From Loripinus fragilis (lineage: Eukaryota; Mollusca; Bivalvia; Lucinida; Lucinidae): a DNA stretch of 64,000 nt. The stretch lies in NCBI GenBank assembly GCA_964019695.1, contig OZ026527.1, positions 79,278,831-79,342,830 of the forward strand, in the 5' to 3' direction. Both the position numbers and the translations under genes were made by a program. Of the stretch, positions 10,804 through 22,708 are shown one piece after another (positions within the stretch are counted from its first letter, which is position 1; every line of letters starts with the position of its first letter). The notes beneath the pieces are model-generated. The model had not been told where the DNA came from and made no database searches. It worked only from the letters and a program-made list of their open reading frames with translations.

Positions 10804-11212
10804 CACTCTGTTTAATGCCTATGAAAGTACATAAAACATCCCATTTAGTTAAATGTCACTATTATTAATATTCTGAATGTACCATACCTATTGAAATGAT
10901 TGGTGATCAAAGGTAGATAGATAATAAGACTAATTAGACATGTTTCCCAATTATAATAGTTTGTTTGACCCAAACTGTAAGATGATTTCTTTTAAGATGT
11001 AATTGGCTTCTTAACAATCAAATTTAGTTGTTTGTCGCAAGAAGATATAATTATTTTTTATTAAATTTTAGTTACACTGTGAAACTGTCTTTCAATCAAT
11101 TTAAGATCTAGTTTATATCATTTGGACAGTCTTACTAGGGCATTTCCTGCTAGTACATGTAATAGTAGATGAAGGCCCAAAATGAGACTTACCCTGAAAG
11201 AGCAGTCTGAGT

Positions 11213-11410
11213 GTGGGATGTTTTGTCCGGGGTGGCAAAAATGGCATGGGATGTTTTGTCCGGGGTGACAAAAACAGCATGGGATGTTATGTCCGGGGTG
11301 ACAAAAACAGCATGGGATGTTTTGTCCGGGGTGGCAAATCTTTGTGGGATGTTTTGTCCGGGGTGGCAAAAAATGGCATGGGATGTTTTTTCCCGGGATG
11401 TTTTGTCCGG
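11213..11410 (+). repeat. 36-bp minisatellite, direct arm
   Basis: Units read GGGATGTTTTGTCCGGGGTG, then a variable GCAAAAATGGCAT or ACAAAAACAGCAT, about six copies. It pairs with the inverted array at 10605-10803. In other TIR elements subterminal repeat clusters can bind transposase, but here the role is unknown. Confidence 0.85.
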
Positions 11411-14400
11411 CTCCCAATGATTTGTCATGTCACTTTTTTACACCATGTGAACGGGCACTTGGCAGTAAAATGAACGGGTGCTTGTGATCTTGGCTGTCTG
11501 TATTGATCGGGCACTTGCAATCATTAACACATTTAGTTGAAATGATTATTGCTATATTTTTGTACCAGTTTGTTTTTCCAAACAACAAATAGTCTTGATA
11601 TTGTTAATATTTCATGCTTTGAAGTAAATATAAAACAAAAAAGTGTTTATTCAACGTGAATTCATTTAGTACTGGTTTGTTTTAATAATGCACCCTGATA
11701 GGAGACAAAGCATACATTTTGCCTGCCTGTTATTATTGTACTACCGGCAGTGTGTACATTCCAGCCTTTTGGAGATTGTGTTTTTGATTTCCAAACTTTA
11801 CTATCATCTTTTAAATGAGATGGTTATTAAACCTTTTGTTTTACATACTCTGCTTATCATTGATTTCAGCAGGACAGTTATCAATTTCTGGAGGATACTT
11901 ATAGTCTTTAAATACTTAAAGTAAGGCTGCAAAGGGGGGAATTGTGATTAGGCTAAATAGCTATCCTTCAATGTCCACAGCATTAAGCCCTGGACATTAA
12001 GCAACTAGCCAAATAGACGAATGTGCATGGCTTGGCTGTTTTTGGTCGTAATGTTGCAATTTCATCTTTATGCAATGTGCATTTATATGGTTTGGCTAAA
12101 CATTATGGGACATGATCAGACTGCTACTTTATGGTAATTTGGGAACAGCCTAATCAGAGTTCATAGTGTGAGTTTCCATATGATCAAGTGCAAATGGATA
12201 TATTATAAAACAGACAACAGTTTCAGGACAAAATATAAACATGATCAGGCTTAATAAATTATGAATGAGTTGAAAGGATGTTTTCCATAATAATTTAAAA
12301 TTACTTAATTGCTTTCCATGTTTTGTAAAAAAAAAGCGTAAACGTAAAACCCTTATCAGTGTATCAGTGAGACAGTTCTTAATATCAACAACATATCTTT
12401 CCCTAGAAAAAAAAGAACCTTATTTAAATTCATGTCTGTCCTCACAGCTGCTGATACACTTTCTTATTCTATATTGCAAACGATATGTACACATAAAAGG
12501 CTTCCAAGATAAACGTTATTGACCATAGAACCTGTAATCTCCTCTTTGGGGATTTTTGTCACTATGATTTCCTGATACTACAATATATATGGAACAGAAT
12601 GAGGTATGTTAGCCCTCAGTGAAAAATCACATTATTATGTAACATCAAGCTTATATATATTACCCAAAATATATTCAATAATATTTTGGTGCCAATGTTA
12701 AGGTACTCTTAGGCATAGTTACATATTTTTTTAAGCTTGTATGTGCCCTTTTTATTGCAGGATGGCTTTTAAAAGCGTTTTGATCAAGCAGAAGTGTGTT
12801 ACTTATATTACTTTATGTTAATTACGTTATGTTTGTGAACTGCGCTATATAAATTATTGATATCTTTTTTAATATCTTTATTTGATAAACTTTGATGCAT
12901 ATTTTAGTCCGCAATACCATGACCCTTACAGGCCTTTTACTGCCAAATGCAAAACTGCAAACAGTTAGATTCATTCACAGGATTATAAGAGTTATAAGCT
13001 GCTGAGTGTGATGACCCTAAATTAGAATGTTTGATAAGGTAAATACCTTTTCATTGGAACTGAGCACACAATCCTATCTGTAAGCCTTTAGACACTTTAA
13101 ATAATATGATCATTCTATTGATAAAGAATAGTGTAGGGCGATATTTAACATTTTCTGGTGTATATTACCATTATGTTGTTTATTTATGGCATGTCTAGTA
13201 TATATTACTTACTTAAATACATTCTATTTAATGCCTAGTACTTGATATAAATTATACATCATGAGGTGTTTAGATTTATTTAAATCTAATTTTGCTCTAG
13301 GCTAAATATATATAGCTACTGGCTTGTACAAAATAGAACTTTATATCTATTTTTAAAAGTTATTATCAATCCACATTTATCTTTGCAAAACATAATGTTT
13401 TTTTAACTTTTTTAAAATAATAACTTGTTTTTATTGGTTTGTTCAAAGTTATTAGGTTTTAAATTCTTAATAAAGTGGATATGATAGAATTCAAGTAACA
13501 GCTGAATAAAGACACTTCCCATGTTCTGTCAATTTTAAGGTAACATATATTATGATATAAAACATCTGATATGGGTCTATATTTGTCCAAAATGTCATAA
13601 ATAATAAAACTTTAGCCTGAAATGCTAAGATACGTTGAATTAAGATTGCTGTAATATTTATTTGAATTGATTGATTAATTTAAGGTTTAATATCCCAGTA
13701 AACAAACTATCAGGGCTCCTCACGGAGGAAGTGAGAAGGAACAGAAGAATATGATAGAATAAATGCCCCCACCAAAAACTAGGTTTGTCTCATGTGAAAC
13801 AAATCTCATCCTGCCAACATGCGAAATATGATGGGCCATCTCTCTGAAAGCTGTGACAGAGACAGCACCATCTTTACTGGTAAAACTGTAAAAATAGGTG
13901 TCTTTATTAGATACAATTATACTGCAAGTCATTTGCGTTCAATTAAAACTACATGTAAGAATAAGAACTAATTATCACTTTAGAATTCCTATATTTTAAG
14001 GTAACGTAGTAAACTTTGATATTGCAGGGTATCTGCTGAAGAGCTAACATATGTTTTTGTGGATTATATAAAGAGTTTGTTGAAGACCATAATGGACAAA
14101 GCCTCGGAGGTCTTTTGGCAGCCATTGGTCTAATGATATCACTGTACTATATATATTTGAAATTAAGCAACGGTACTATTATAGATGAAGATTTTTTGCT
14201 GCATACTGTTACTTTTGGATGTATTTATTTAAGAGCGTTCAATGCGTTCAAGAGAGCATGATGATTAATAAAAATTAGATCTGACTTTTTTATTTGCACA
14301 ATAGGATTTGAGACTAAAATAGGGTAACAGAGTTAAGATGGCTGTAACACGGTAAACCACAAACTGTCAGAAACTAACATGAGCCAGTTGTATCTTATAT

Positions 14401-14706
14401 TCTTATATACAGTTGATGCAGTTTTAGAAAATCATAGTGTATAAATATTCCCTCAATAGGTGAGGGTTTCCATTAGCATATTTTTATGTTACATACATTA
14501 CTATTTGCATTATGGTTTCAAGATAAGCATGCTACTCAAGTATAATATACTGCTGGTAATTTATCTATTAAGATGGCCACTGAATATATATATGTGTGTG
14601 TTTTTAAACCTCACGACTTTATGCTAAGCTTCTTAGCAAAAACATGTCTTTGTTATTATTGAAAATATATGAAGTGGTAGCTATTTTCAAATGCCTAAAA
14701 CACTCT
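11411..14706. other. AT-rich interior of the 6-kb TIR element
   Basis: No recognisable coding region. Near 11455-11515 a GGGCACTTG motif resembles part of the element's own TIR. A minus-strand frame at 13720-13932 has no domain I recognise. Otherwise nothing clear. Confidence 0.4.
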
Positions 14707-15012
14707 AAAAGGTAGGGAACTGGTATTTGGCTTTGTGGTCACCTACTGGGAAAGGGCTGACCTCTTGGCTCTTGTTTGTGGTGTCTAACTGTGAGTTTGT
14801 CACTTTCCCATTGGTATCCTGGGTCAGGCGTGGTACTTGATTGTATCGATTCCTGATCTAAAAGGTAGGGAGCTGGTATTTGGCTTTGTGGTCACCTACT
14901 GGGAAAGGGCTGACCTCTTGGCTCTCATTTGTGGTGTCTAACTATGAGTTTGTCACTTTCTCATTGGTATCCTGGGTCAGGTGTGGTACTTGATTGTATC
15001 GATTCCAGATCT
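14707..15012 (+). repeat. Two tandem copies of a ~153-bp retroelement-tail repeat
   Basis: Copies at about 14707-14859 and 14860-15012 share GTGGTCACCTACTGGGAAAG, GTTTGTCACTTTC and ATTGGTATCCTGGGTCAGG, then TGATTGTATCGATTCC. Related copies lie at 19.16 kb and split across 23.15/24.45 kb. Some dispersed copies are joined to a segment resembling the 3' UTR of the Naiad element at 41.3 kb, so I interpret the family as PLE 3'-end fragments. Confidence 0.65.
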
Positions 15013-16065
15013 TTGCACCCTTACTTACTTTGAAGTTTTGGTTAGGTTACTTAATTGTCTTTGTAGCAGCATCAAAAATTAGACCCAGTAAACAGTAATA
15101 AACATTTCTGGAGATTCAATAGGCATAAAATATTCCCGGAAATAGGGCAGTAATGCAAAATGGAACATAAGTACATACGTAATAGTATGTTACAATATTA
15201 CATCACACTTGTCAGAGGGTAACTTCTTTTTTTTAATGTAAGACATTGTGCTTCATGGAAATCAGAGTCAACAAAATCCCCCCTGTGTGTGTGGTAGGGG
15301 TGAGGGAAGTGGTTGGATCAGACTCATACCTATCCCATGGCCTATAAGTCCGGATTTCATTCAGGATTGTGCTTCAAATTAATTATAATGAATGAAATAT
15401 GGGTCAGCTTATGGCATTTTGGAATGAGATTTAAGTTGCTCTTTAAGGATCAATGTTTGGTTTTATATGATCAAAAATACCCTGTAGTGTGGGTGAATAT
15501 ATGCAGGAGTCGATTTAGCAGACAGCATTTAAGAACAAACGTTTCTTGACAAGGAAAGGTGAAATATTGGCACTGGTATGCATAAAATGAGAAAAATGAT
15601 ATAACCCTCAGTATACAAGTGACCGTTCAGTAAAGTCGCAGTTGTCATGTACAATCCGTAAGCGAATGACAGCATTTGACTGAACGGTGCCATGCTCCCA
15701 CGTTTGTCATGTTTTCGCCATTTGCCATGCTCTGGTTTTGTTTTGACAAAAATTATTAGTGTTTCCTTAGAAAGTACTAATATTAGAAGAGTAAAGCTCA
15801 TAATGACAGTGAATTTGCGTTTTTATGCACGTTTGTTTCATGTTTGAAAATTCGAAAATCAATCACCCGTTGTTGATAAACAAGTGATTAGAAACCAAAT
15901 TCACTGAACATGGACAATGAAATAGGATTTCAATCCAGCCAGAAAGTAACTCACAAATATAACTTACCTTCTATACCAAAAACAAGCATATGTTGGTTTT
16001 TTTCGTGTAAGAAAAAGAAGTTTGTTTATGGTGTAAATGAATAATCAATACTGCAATTGATTAAC
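15013..16065. other. Unassigned stretch in the right part of the 6-kb TIR element
   Basis: No recognisable genes. Short frames at 15313-15549 (+) and 15529-15801 (-) show no domain signature. Confidence 0.4.
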
Positions 16066-16598
16066 CGTCCAATGTACAACATCACAAGTGCCGTTACTTG
16101 TCGTACACTTGCAATTGTTTGGTCACTTCCGCTCCCTGGGTGTGAACCAGGGAAAATCAAAATTTCAGAAACAAATACTGGTTTAAGAATAAAATTTAGG
16201 ACAATGCTTTAAATTTAATACTTTTATCATTTTTTTCATTATTTTTTTTTACAATTCTATAAGCTACTTTTAGCTTGATTATAAACAACACAGGTATGCA
16301 GAATTGTAAACATTTTCTCATGAACTTATGAAGTACTTATGTATACACATTTTCAAAGTAAAATTTAATCTTTTGCTCAAAATTTGCTCTTGTAATAAAA
16401 TTTTATGTGAAAATACACCCCTGGATTTTCACTTTGTAGAGGAAAAAGTTTTTCTAATTAAAATAATAAGCATGATTTTTTGTTAAAAATTGTTTTTAGA
16501 TATCAAGTAGGGTATATGAAAAACATAGATCAAATTTTATTTGAATATATAGGATATAAAACAATAACATATGTTGGTAATGGAATGTGTTACACTTG

Positions 16599-17912
16599 TT
16601 ACAAAATCAGAAGAAGGATGGATCTCTGATGCAAGTCTTGCCTTCTTTTTAGCTTTTTGCTTCTTGTTGGTTGTGCTAAACACTGTATCACTGAATGATT
16701 GGCTCGATACAAACTTTCTTTGGTTGTTCGAGATATGGGGGTGTCAAGCTGATGCTCCGGGACTGTGGCCAAGATTCCAGCCTTAAATAAATCTTCTGCA
16801 GCTTTGTAGGAAGATGCATCTGGATCAGACGTGATGTATTTGATACCGATACCACTCCTGGTAATGCTTTCCAGAGATTCTTTGGACCATTGTCTCTCAT
16901 TTCCAATTATGGTATCAGGGGGAAGATTGGCAGAGCAATGACCAGTATGGCCGGGACAGTCCACAGGCCTCTGTAGTTTATTATCTAGGAGTCTGGGTGT
17001 CTGACAGAGTTTGGATTTGTTATTGATATCTATAATAAACTGTTGGTTTGTTGATTTTTCAGTGACAACTTGTGTGACCTGAGTTCCAGCCTGGTATGGT
17101 GTCTTTCCAGAGCATGGATGGTTGTTGTATGTTGCATCTGTGCTTACACTAATAGGACTAGAGTCAGGTAGGCCCCTTGCTTTATTCCCTTCTTTCACAA
17201 ATGATCTTATTTTCTCTAAATCTTCCCTATTCTCTGCCTCAATCCTGTCTCCAACTTTGTTAGCAGAATTCTGCATTGAACTAAATGAGGGTGATGGAAT
17301 ATTCATGGCCAAGAGTAAAGCATTCAATCCACTGTTTGAAATTGAGGTGTGGGACAGACCAACCTGGATCCCAATATTCAAACCAACTGTCTTGGCACCA
17401 GGCTTGGCACTCTGCACCTCTGAATACAGGTTGTGTCTGCTCAAAACATAATCGCATATACTGCACTTTAGTCGCTCCCTCCATCCCAAGCCACGTTGTA
17501 TTTCACCATCGGCATCCCAATGCAGCTCTACTTGACATGCAGGTTTGTGTATGGAATGGCAACGAAAAGCTGAATTACAAAGTTCTTGAACCTTCCCTGG
17601 GTGGAATATCCTGTTAGTTTCAAATTCTGCACCTGGGCTTTCTCTAATCTGATGGCTTTCCAAAACACTGGGTGGAGTGGAAAGAGGTCGTAGGAAGCTG
17701 ACATTCACATCTTGACCAACAGTGTCTTGAACTTGTACCAATCCATCATCATCTGGTTCAGAAATTGAATTAAGCAGTTCACGGTCAGGTCTGAAATAGT
17801 TTTTCCTCTCGAAGTCCATTCTTTCAATTTGGATTCCCTTGTTATGAGGAATATATCCTTTTTTATAGCCAATCTCTGACAAATTGCTGTATTTTTTACT
17901 CTTCCTCCCCAT
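16599..17912 (-). pseudogene. Mutator/Kolobok-like DDE transposase, truncated by frameshift
   Basis: The 437-residue minus-strand frame starts MGRKSKKYSNLSEIGYKKGY, then HNKGIQIE. A Cys-containing region follows (CNSAFRCHSIHKPACQVELHW and, later, CSICDYVLSRHNLY), then an RNase-H-like core with ISVSTDATYNN, QAGTQVTQVVTE, a small Cys/His cluster (CPGHTGHC) and KYITSDPDASSY. The D-T-Y-N-N start and late D-P-D are what I associate with the 'Mutator-like transposase' domain of mollusc and cnidarian elements. Near 16,745 the reading shifts: another minus-strand frame continues with HISNNQRKF and a Lys-rich stretch, where the annotated frame becomes nonsense. The rest of the protein is missing. It lies outside the 6-kb TIR element at 10.17-16.14 kb. 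The superfamily name is moderately sure; a decayed transposase gene is likely. Confidence 0.62.
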
Positions 17913-17989
17913 ATTATGACTTAAAATATAATAGATCTCAAAGAATCGTCCAAAATGGCATAGAATATCTATCCACTCAAAGTTTCAGC

Positions 17990-18260
17990 CTGTTCTAGTC
18001 TTTATAAACAATTAGACAGGAAATGATATCAGCATGGCATGATGTCACTGACACTGACGTCAAATAGAAACACACCAGTTGGCGTAAAAACTGGGCCTGC
18101 TTATATCTTTCAGAGGCCTCTTGATCAAACAGTGCAGACCCAAATAAGGCTGCTACTGTATTAGCAGTCTGATCTGGGTCCACATTGTTTGCCTCTATTT
18201 ACTTAAGTTAGTCAATAATGCAACAAATATATATGCAGCAGACGACTTAAGCAGACGACA
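17990..18260. repeat. Copy of a dispersed 'GGGTCCACAYTGTTTGC' repeat
   Basis: Contains GATCTGGGTCCACATTGTTTG and CAGACGACTTAAGCAGACGAC motifs that recur at 9.9, 29.75, 31.7, 32.5, 52.0 and 55.5 kb in both orientations. Probably MITE-like debris. Confidence 0.5.
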
Positions 18261-19158
18261 TTTTTTTAAATTTATTTAAGGGCTTATACATCATTATTGA
18301 AGTTAAGCCTAAAGGATGAACTGTTCTATGGCATCAAACTTGCTTATACTCAGGTCTAAGGACATATTAGGAATGTGCCACATTTTCAGAAATATGCGTT
18401 TTCGTAACGCTTTTGGAGATAAATGCCAGCAGCCTCATACGGGCGGCTGTATTGACAAAATGCAGTAAAGTACTGCCGCATTAATAAGAAACGCGAAAAA
18501 TCGACTTTAAGTGCATATTGTCATGTTATTTTCTCTTGAAATTTTCGATATGCGGGTAGAAAAAGCTGCAGTATTTTTTGACAAAATTTTCAACCTGATG
18601 CTTTTGCTGTGTTTTTCTGTAATTAGATGGAATTTTGGCATATTTTTGGTTCTTTTCAACGGGGGAGTATTACTGTTGGTAGAATGGACTTAAACTGACC
18701 CAGTTTATTAATAATTTATGCAACGGTTGACTCGTTTCAGGCCCGTGATCGCGGTGAAGGTTGTATACAGAACAAAAGTAAAAACACTACACCCGAATTG
18801 TTTGCCATTTATATTCAAAACGATGCAAAACAGTAAAGCAAATGAAAGTGAATCTGGATGTTCAAAGAATGGGTTATGCATACAGTAAAAGGTTTACGGA
18901 TGTTGTCACGAGGAAACATATGAAAGGCTTTTTAATGTGTCAGGGGTCCAATTTTTCAGGTTACAAATTTAAACAGAAATCTCACACAGCTTCAGAAATC
19001 CACTGCCAACCAGATTCGACTGAACGAAATGGTTGTCTTAGACATGTGACAACCAGAAATGTGTTTTGATTGTTCAGAAAAGCAACCTTAGATAGCGGGT
19101 TGGATCATTTATGCTATTTCTGTCTTGTTTTGTTATGCTTTCGTGCGTGTCCATTTAT
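18261..19158. other. Unassigned stretch
   Basis: No gene recognised. A segment near 18,470-18,700 resembles 19,900-20,060 in a diverged way (GCAGTATTTT..TGACAAA and nearby), suggesting an old duplication. Confidence 0.35.
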
Positions 19159-19321
19159 TAATGCCTTGTGGTCACCTGCTGGGAAAGGGCTAACCCATAA
19201 GCTCTCGTTTGTGATGTTTAATTGGGAAGTTGTCACTTTCCCATTGGTATCCTGGGTCAGGTGTGGTGCTTGATTGTATCGATTCCTGATCTTTTTCCTC
19301 TTTCTTTCTTTCTTTCTTTTT
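19159..19321 (+). repeat. PLE-tail repeat copy followed by (TTTC)n
   Basis: Contains GTGGTCACCTGCTGGGAAAG, CACTTTCCCATTGGTATCCT and GATTGTATCGATTCCTGATC, like the copies at 14.7-15.0 kb, then a CTTTCTTTCTTTC microsatellite at 19297-19319. Ending at a microsatellite fits the reported insertion preference of Naiad-type PLEs. Confidence 0.6.
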
Positions 19322-20770
19322 CATCAAATTGGCCAATCTTGAAATTTTATCACTGAAATCTCCAGAGGAAAATCAATGTGTTGTTGCATCTTAGTCTGAG
19401 AACATTACTGGTCGAGAAATTGTAGGAACAATGTGCTGATAGGTCTACCTGATTTGGCAAAATAAAGAAGTTATCGAAAATCGTGATAAATCGAAGATTA
19501 CCACTTATTTGATATTCCCTAATTGTTTTTGTCAAAGGGAGACATTTTACATTTTTTTTAATTTGATAAATTCGAAATTGATTTTTGAGCTTCTTTCAAG
19601 TGATAAGACAGTTTTCTTGTGTATTAATGCAACACAATTATGACGAATTCTGATAAGCATAACAATCTTTTTGCGCATGCGTAATTGCAAAATTCAGTGA
19701 ATAAAGCTTTAAACACAAAGAGGAACATATCTCAGACATCAAAAAGCTGAGACAAATTGGTTGAGTTTCGACGAATCGCTTGCTCGATGTCTTGAGAACA
19801 TTAAGTAAATACTTTTCGTCCAATACTTTCTCAGAAAATATAAAATATTGTAGTGTAGCGTTTTCACTTTTGTTCAGTATAGCATAAAGTGTATCGCACA
19901 TATAAAGTACTGCTGCATAAATTAGAATCGCGTATAAATGACTTTAGATGTACGTTTCATTGAGCATTCAATAATCGTGAATCATTTCAGGCAGTATTTT
20001 GACAAAGATATTGCCTGGTATTACCGCTAATTTTAGCTCTAATAATTCTGATTGTAGAATTTGAGCATTTTATTCCACTTATTTGAAACTTGTCTTGAGT
20101 GTTACCATTAAAAGAATGTATGTAACAGCTCCAATTAACTAATTACAGAAAAGGAATGGTATGCAGTTTGTAATGTTAAGGCCGTTTACCACTGTAAAAG
20201 TTGTTTGATAAAACTGTCCATAATACATGTAGCCACATCACGCTGTTTTAAGAGGAAATGTCCTTATAAACATAGCAAACAGTATTTACCCGGATCAAAC
20301 TGATCGTATTATTCGATCAGTTGGATATTTGTCTACACTGAATGAGTTGATACTATCAACTGAATGGCAGTGCTTAAAAAATAAAACTGGCATGTTCAAA
20401 GCAATCACGATTTTAAAATGTGTGAGGCTTTTGACACTTACCTGTAGAAATTTAAGTACAGATATATAGGCTGTCACATGGCTGTTACATCGTTTAAATT
20501 CCCCCCGCTTTTCAGAAAGCCTAAAATGTCGAAATTCCCAAGAGATCAGGGGTCAGGGCGGTGGTAGCAGATTCTTCAAACAATTTTCTTCTGACACTGC
20601 AGGATATTCTTAATCCAGATTTGAGCTTAATGTTCGGAAAAATTCAAGCAATAAAATATTATTCCAGATTTTCGCGTTTCTTATTATTGCGGCAGGACTA
20701 TAGTATAAAGTTCTCAAAACCTTTTGTGGGGTATTTATATGTACTTAGATGCTTATTTTTGTTTCAAGCT
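19322..20770. other. Unassigned stretch
   Basis: No gene or clear repeat recognised. One GATCGTATTATTCGATC hairpin lies near 20,301-20,317. Confidence 0.35.
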
Positions 20771-21228
20771 GCTTATTATGCCCCCACCATTTATAATGGG
20801 GGGGGGGGGCATATAGCATCACCCTTGTCCGTACGTCCGTACATACGTACGTCCCGTATGTACGAAAAATGGTTTCCGGGCGATATCTTTTGAATACATC
20901 GGTGTATTGGATTCATATTTCATACACAGGTATATAATCATAAAATACAGGTCAAGTATGATTACGGACAAAATCCACTGATTATTAACAGAGTTATGGC
21001 CCTTTATCTCGGTACGAAAAATGGTTTCTGGGCGATATCTTTTGAATACATTGGTGAATTGGATTCATATTTCATACAAAGGTATATAATCATGAAATAC
21101 AGGTCAAGTTCGATTACGGATAAAATCCACCAATTATTATCAGAGTTATGGCCCTTGATCTCCGTATGAAAAATGGTTTCCGGGTGATATCTTTTGAATA
21201 CATTGGTGTATTGGATTCATATTTCATA

Positions 21229-22393
21229 TACCTTGAAAATATTAACCTGATCCTGGCCTTTATCAATAACATAATTTCACAGCCGATTGAGCTTCTAAAT
21301 ATATCTTCGGCGTTCATCGTATAAATAATGCGGAAATGCATGTGGTACTTTTTAACACAACAGATATATATACTGCTAGAAGCTCAATTGGCTATCAGTT
21401 ACCTGCGTGGCTCAGTGGATACAACACGTGAATATTGCACACTTATATTTTTTAGCTCTGCGTTGTTAGTTCGAATCCCGTACGCGACATTTATTATTGT
21501 ATATATTGAAAAGACTACTGTTTTTATTTTTATTAAATTTTCTCCTTTTGCAATATCATTTCTCTATTTTAAATAATATGATCTCTTTGGTGACAACAAC
21601 ATTCTCTCGTCCGATCCGTAATACTGTACTTCAACAATCGCCTGTCATCTCTTCAGTTTTTAAAATATGAACTGCGACATGAGATTTCCAACAATGTGGC
21701 ATTTTGACACAAATAGGCACAGGTGAGCCTGTGCACCCTCGTTTTAAGAATTGAAACTAAATGCTATTTATTCAGTAGCTTAACATCCATAGAATATTCA
21801 AGTGACTAGCAAAGTCTCTGATCAGACTGTGCGTATGCGCATGCTGGTCTGAGCCTTTGCTTTTCGCACATACCAGATTGTTGGAAATCTCATGTCGTGG
21901 CTCATATATGGACCTCCTTGCTGCTCTTTAAAGAAATGCTTCGACCTGCTATAACTGATTTATTTTGCTTTGGAGCCAAGAGCACGGGTGTAGACCTATA
22001 TTTGCAAACTAAATTCTAACTCAAAGCATTAAGAAGTTGTCAGTCATTACATTTTCAAAGAAAGCGTGAACTTACATGTTTTGTGTTTATGTGCATTTCT
22101 TTGACATGAAAACAAAGAAAAATGAAATGAAAAAAGTTGGGTCAACCAGGATTCGAACCCACAATTTACGTATCTGGAGCTATTCTGATTAACCACATGA
22201 CTACCGCGGAAAGTACAACTTCATTGAATTATCAACGGATCTCATCGCAATTGTACCAAGACGTATATTTCCATAATTGCTCGAAACATGCCGATTGCAC
22301 AGGATCCATCACGAAAAGCTATATATTCAGCGGTAATACCGTAATAATTTATTCATGCATAAAGGTCAGGATCAGGTTAATTTTGTAGAGGTA
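21229..22393. mobile_element. 1,165-bp TIR element inserted in the Helentron-like element
   Basis: Inverted ends share ATTAACCTGATCCTGGCC (left) and its complement with one difference (right), flanked by TA duplications (21227-21228 and 22394-22395). Removing it rejoins the pearl core repeat exactly (TTTCA-TA-CACAGG), which confirms the boundaries. TA target and TIRs suggest a Tc1/mariner-type non-autonomous element. It carries tRNA-like segments at about 21404-21482 (+) and 22136-22205 (-). Confidence 0.75.
21404..21482 (+). repeat. tRNA-like sequence (not a functional tRNA)
   Basis: GCGTGGCTCAGTGGATACAA resembles an A box and GTTCGAATCCCG a B box, spaced as in tRNA-derived repeats, but the acceptor and T stems do not pair well. 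Either a SINE head or a pseudo-tRNA. A second, antisense tRNA-like block (GGATTCGAACCC) lies at 22146-22157. Confidence 0.4.
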
Positions 22394-22708
22394 TACACAG
22401 GTATATAATTATAAAATACAGGTCAAGTTTGATTATGGATAAAATCCACCAATTGTTATCAGAGTTATGGCCCTTTGTTGAATGACAATGCCCTATTTAT
22501 GCGAATTTGGCAATAGCGGGGGCATCTGTGTCCCATGGACACATTTCTAGTTTCATTCAAAAAGACAATTTATGACTTAAAAAAAAGGCATTTAATTATG
22601 AGAAGCACCCATTTTCTATAGGTGGGTGGGGTTAAACTATGTTAAAGGTCCTGACAAAGGGTCACTCAAAAAATTTAATGGCATATTTTCTGGAAGGTGA
22701 ACTTGTGA

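Larger units (their letters stand above)
10169..16144. mobile_element. 5,976-bp TIR element with ~80-bp inverted ends and 5-bp TSD
   Basis: The left end reads CACACCCAGGGAGCGGAAGT and the right end is its exact complement. Beyond that, shared blocks (ACAATTGCAAGTG, CGGCACTTGTGA, GTTGTACATTGGA) extend the inverted repeat to about 80 bp with two short divergent spacers. AACCA flanks both sides directly (10164-10168 and 16145-16149), a perfect 5-bp TSD. The interior holds inverted minisatellite arrays (10.6 and 11.2 kb) and two PLE-tail repeats (14.7-15.0 kb), but no transposase I recognise. The 5-bp TSD and CAC start are known for Transib/ProtoRAG-like elements, but the following bases do not match a canonical RSS heptamer, so the superfamily is undetermined. 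Confidence 0.8.
20775..22550 (+). mobile_element. Helentron/pearl-like element (HINE), interrupted
   Basis: The 5' end is a hairpin (ATTATGCCCCCACC ... GGGGGGGGGGCATA), followed by a GTCCGTACGTCC microsatellite and a ~152-bp tandem core repeat (starts near 20871, 21023 and 21175), with GAGTTATGGCCCTT in most copies. The sequence is broken at 21228 and resumes at 22394 with GTATATAATTATAAAATACA. The 3' end has a TGTCC-CAT-GGACA hairpin six bases or so before a terminal CTAG (22547-22550) followed by T. Terminal CTAG preceded by a hairpin is the Helitron/Helentron 3' signature, and microsatellite plus tandem core is the pearl/DINE-1 layout. No Rep/helicase gene, so non-autonomous. Confidence 0.65.

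Noticed and set aside
10565..11473. Frames with repeated GMGCFVRGG or PGQNIPC peptides
   Set aside because: Translations of the 36-bp minisatellites on both strands.
13720..13932. Minus-strand 70-residue frame
   Set aside because: Vaguely protein-like, but no domain, start context or neighbouring exon signal; not supportable as a gene.
10169..16144. Assigning the 6-kb element to Transib/ProtoRAG
   Set aside because: Only the 5-bp TSD and CAC start fit; the heptamer continuation differs and no RAG1-like transposase is visible.
16599..17912. The transposase as the enzyme of the 6-kb TIR element
   Set aside because: It lies outside the TSD-defined right boundary (16149) and is on its own terms a different, older piece.
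21404..21482. A functional tRNA gene
   Set aside because: A and B boxes are present but the acceptor and T stems do not pair; it lies inside a TIR element, so a tRNA-like repeat is more likely.
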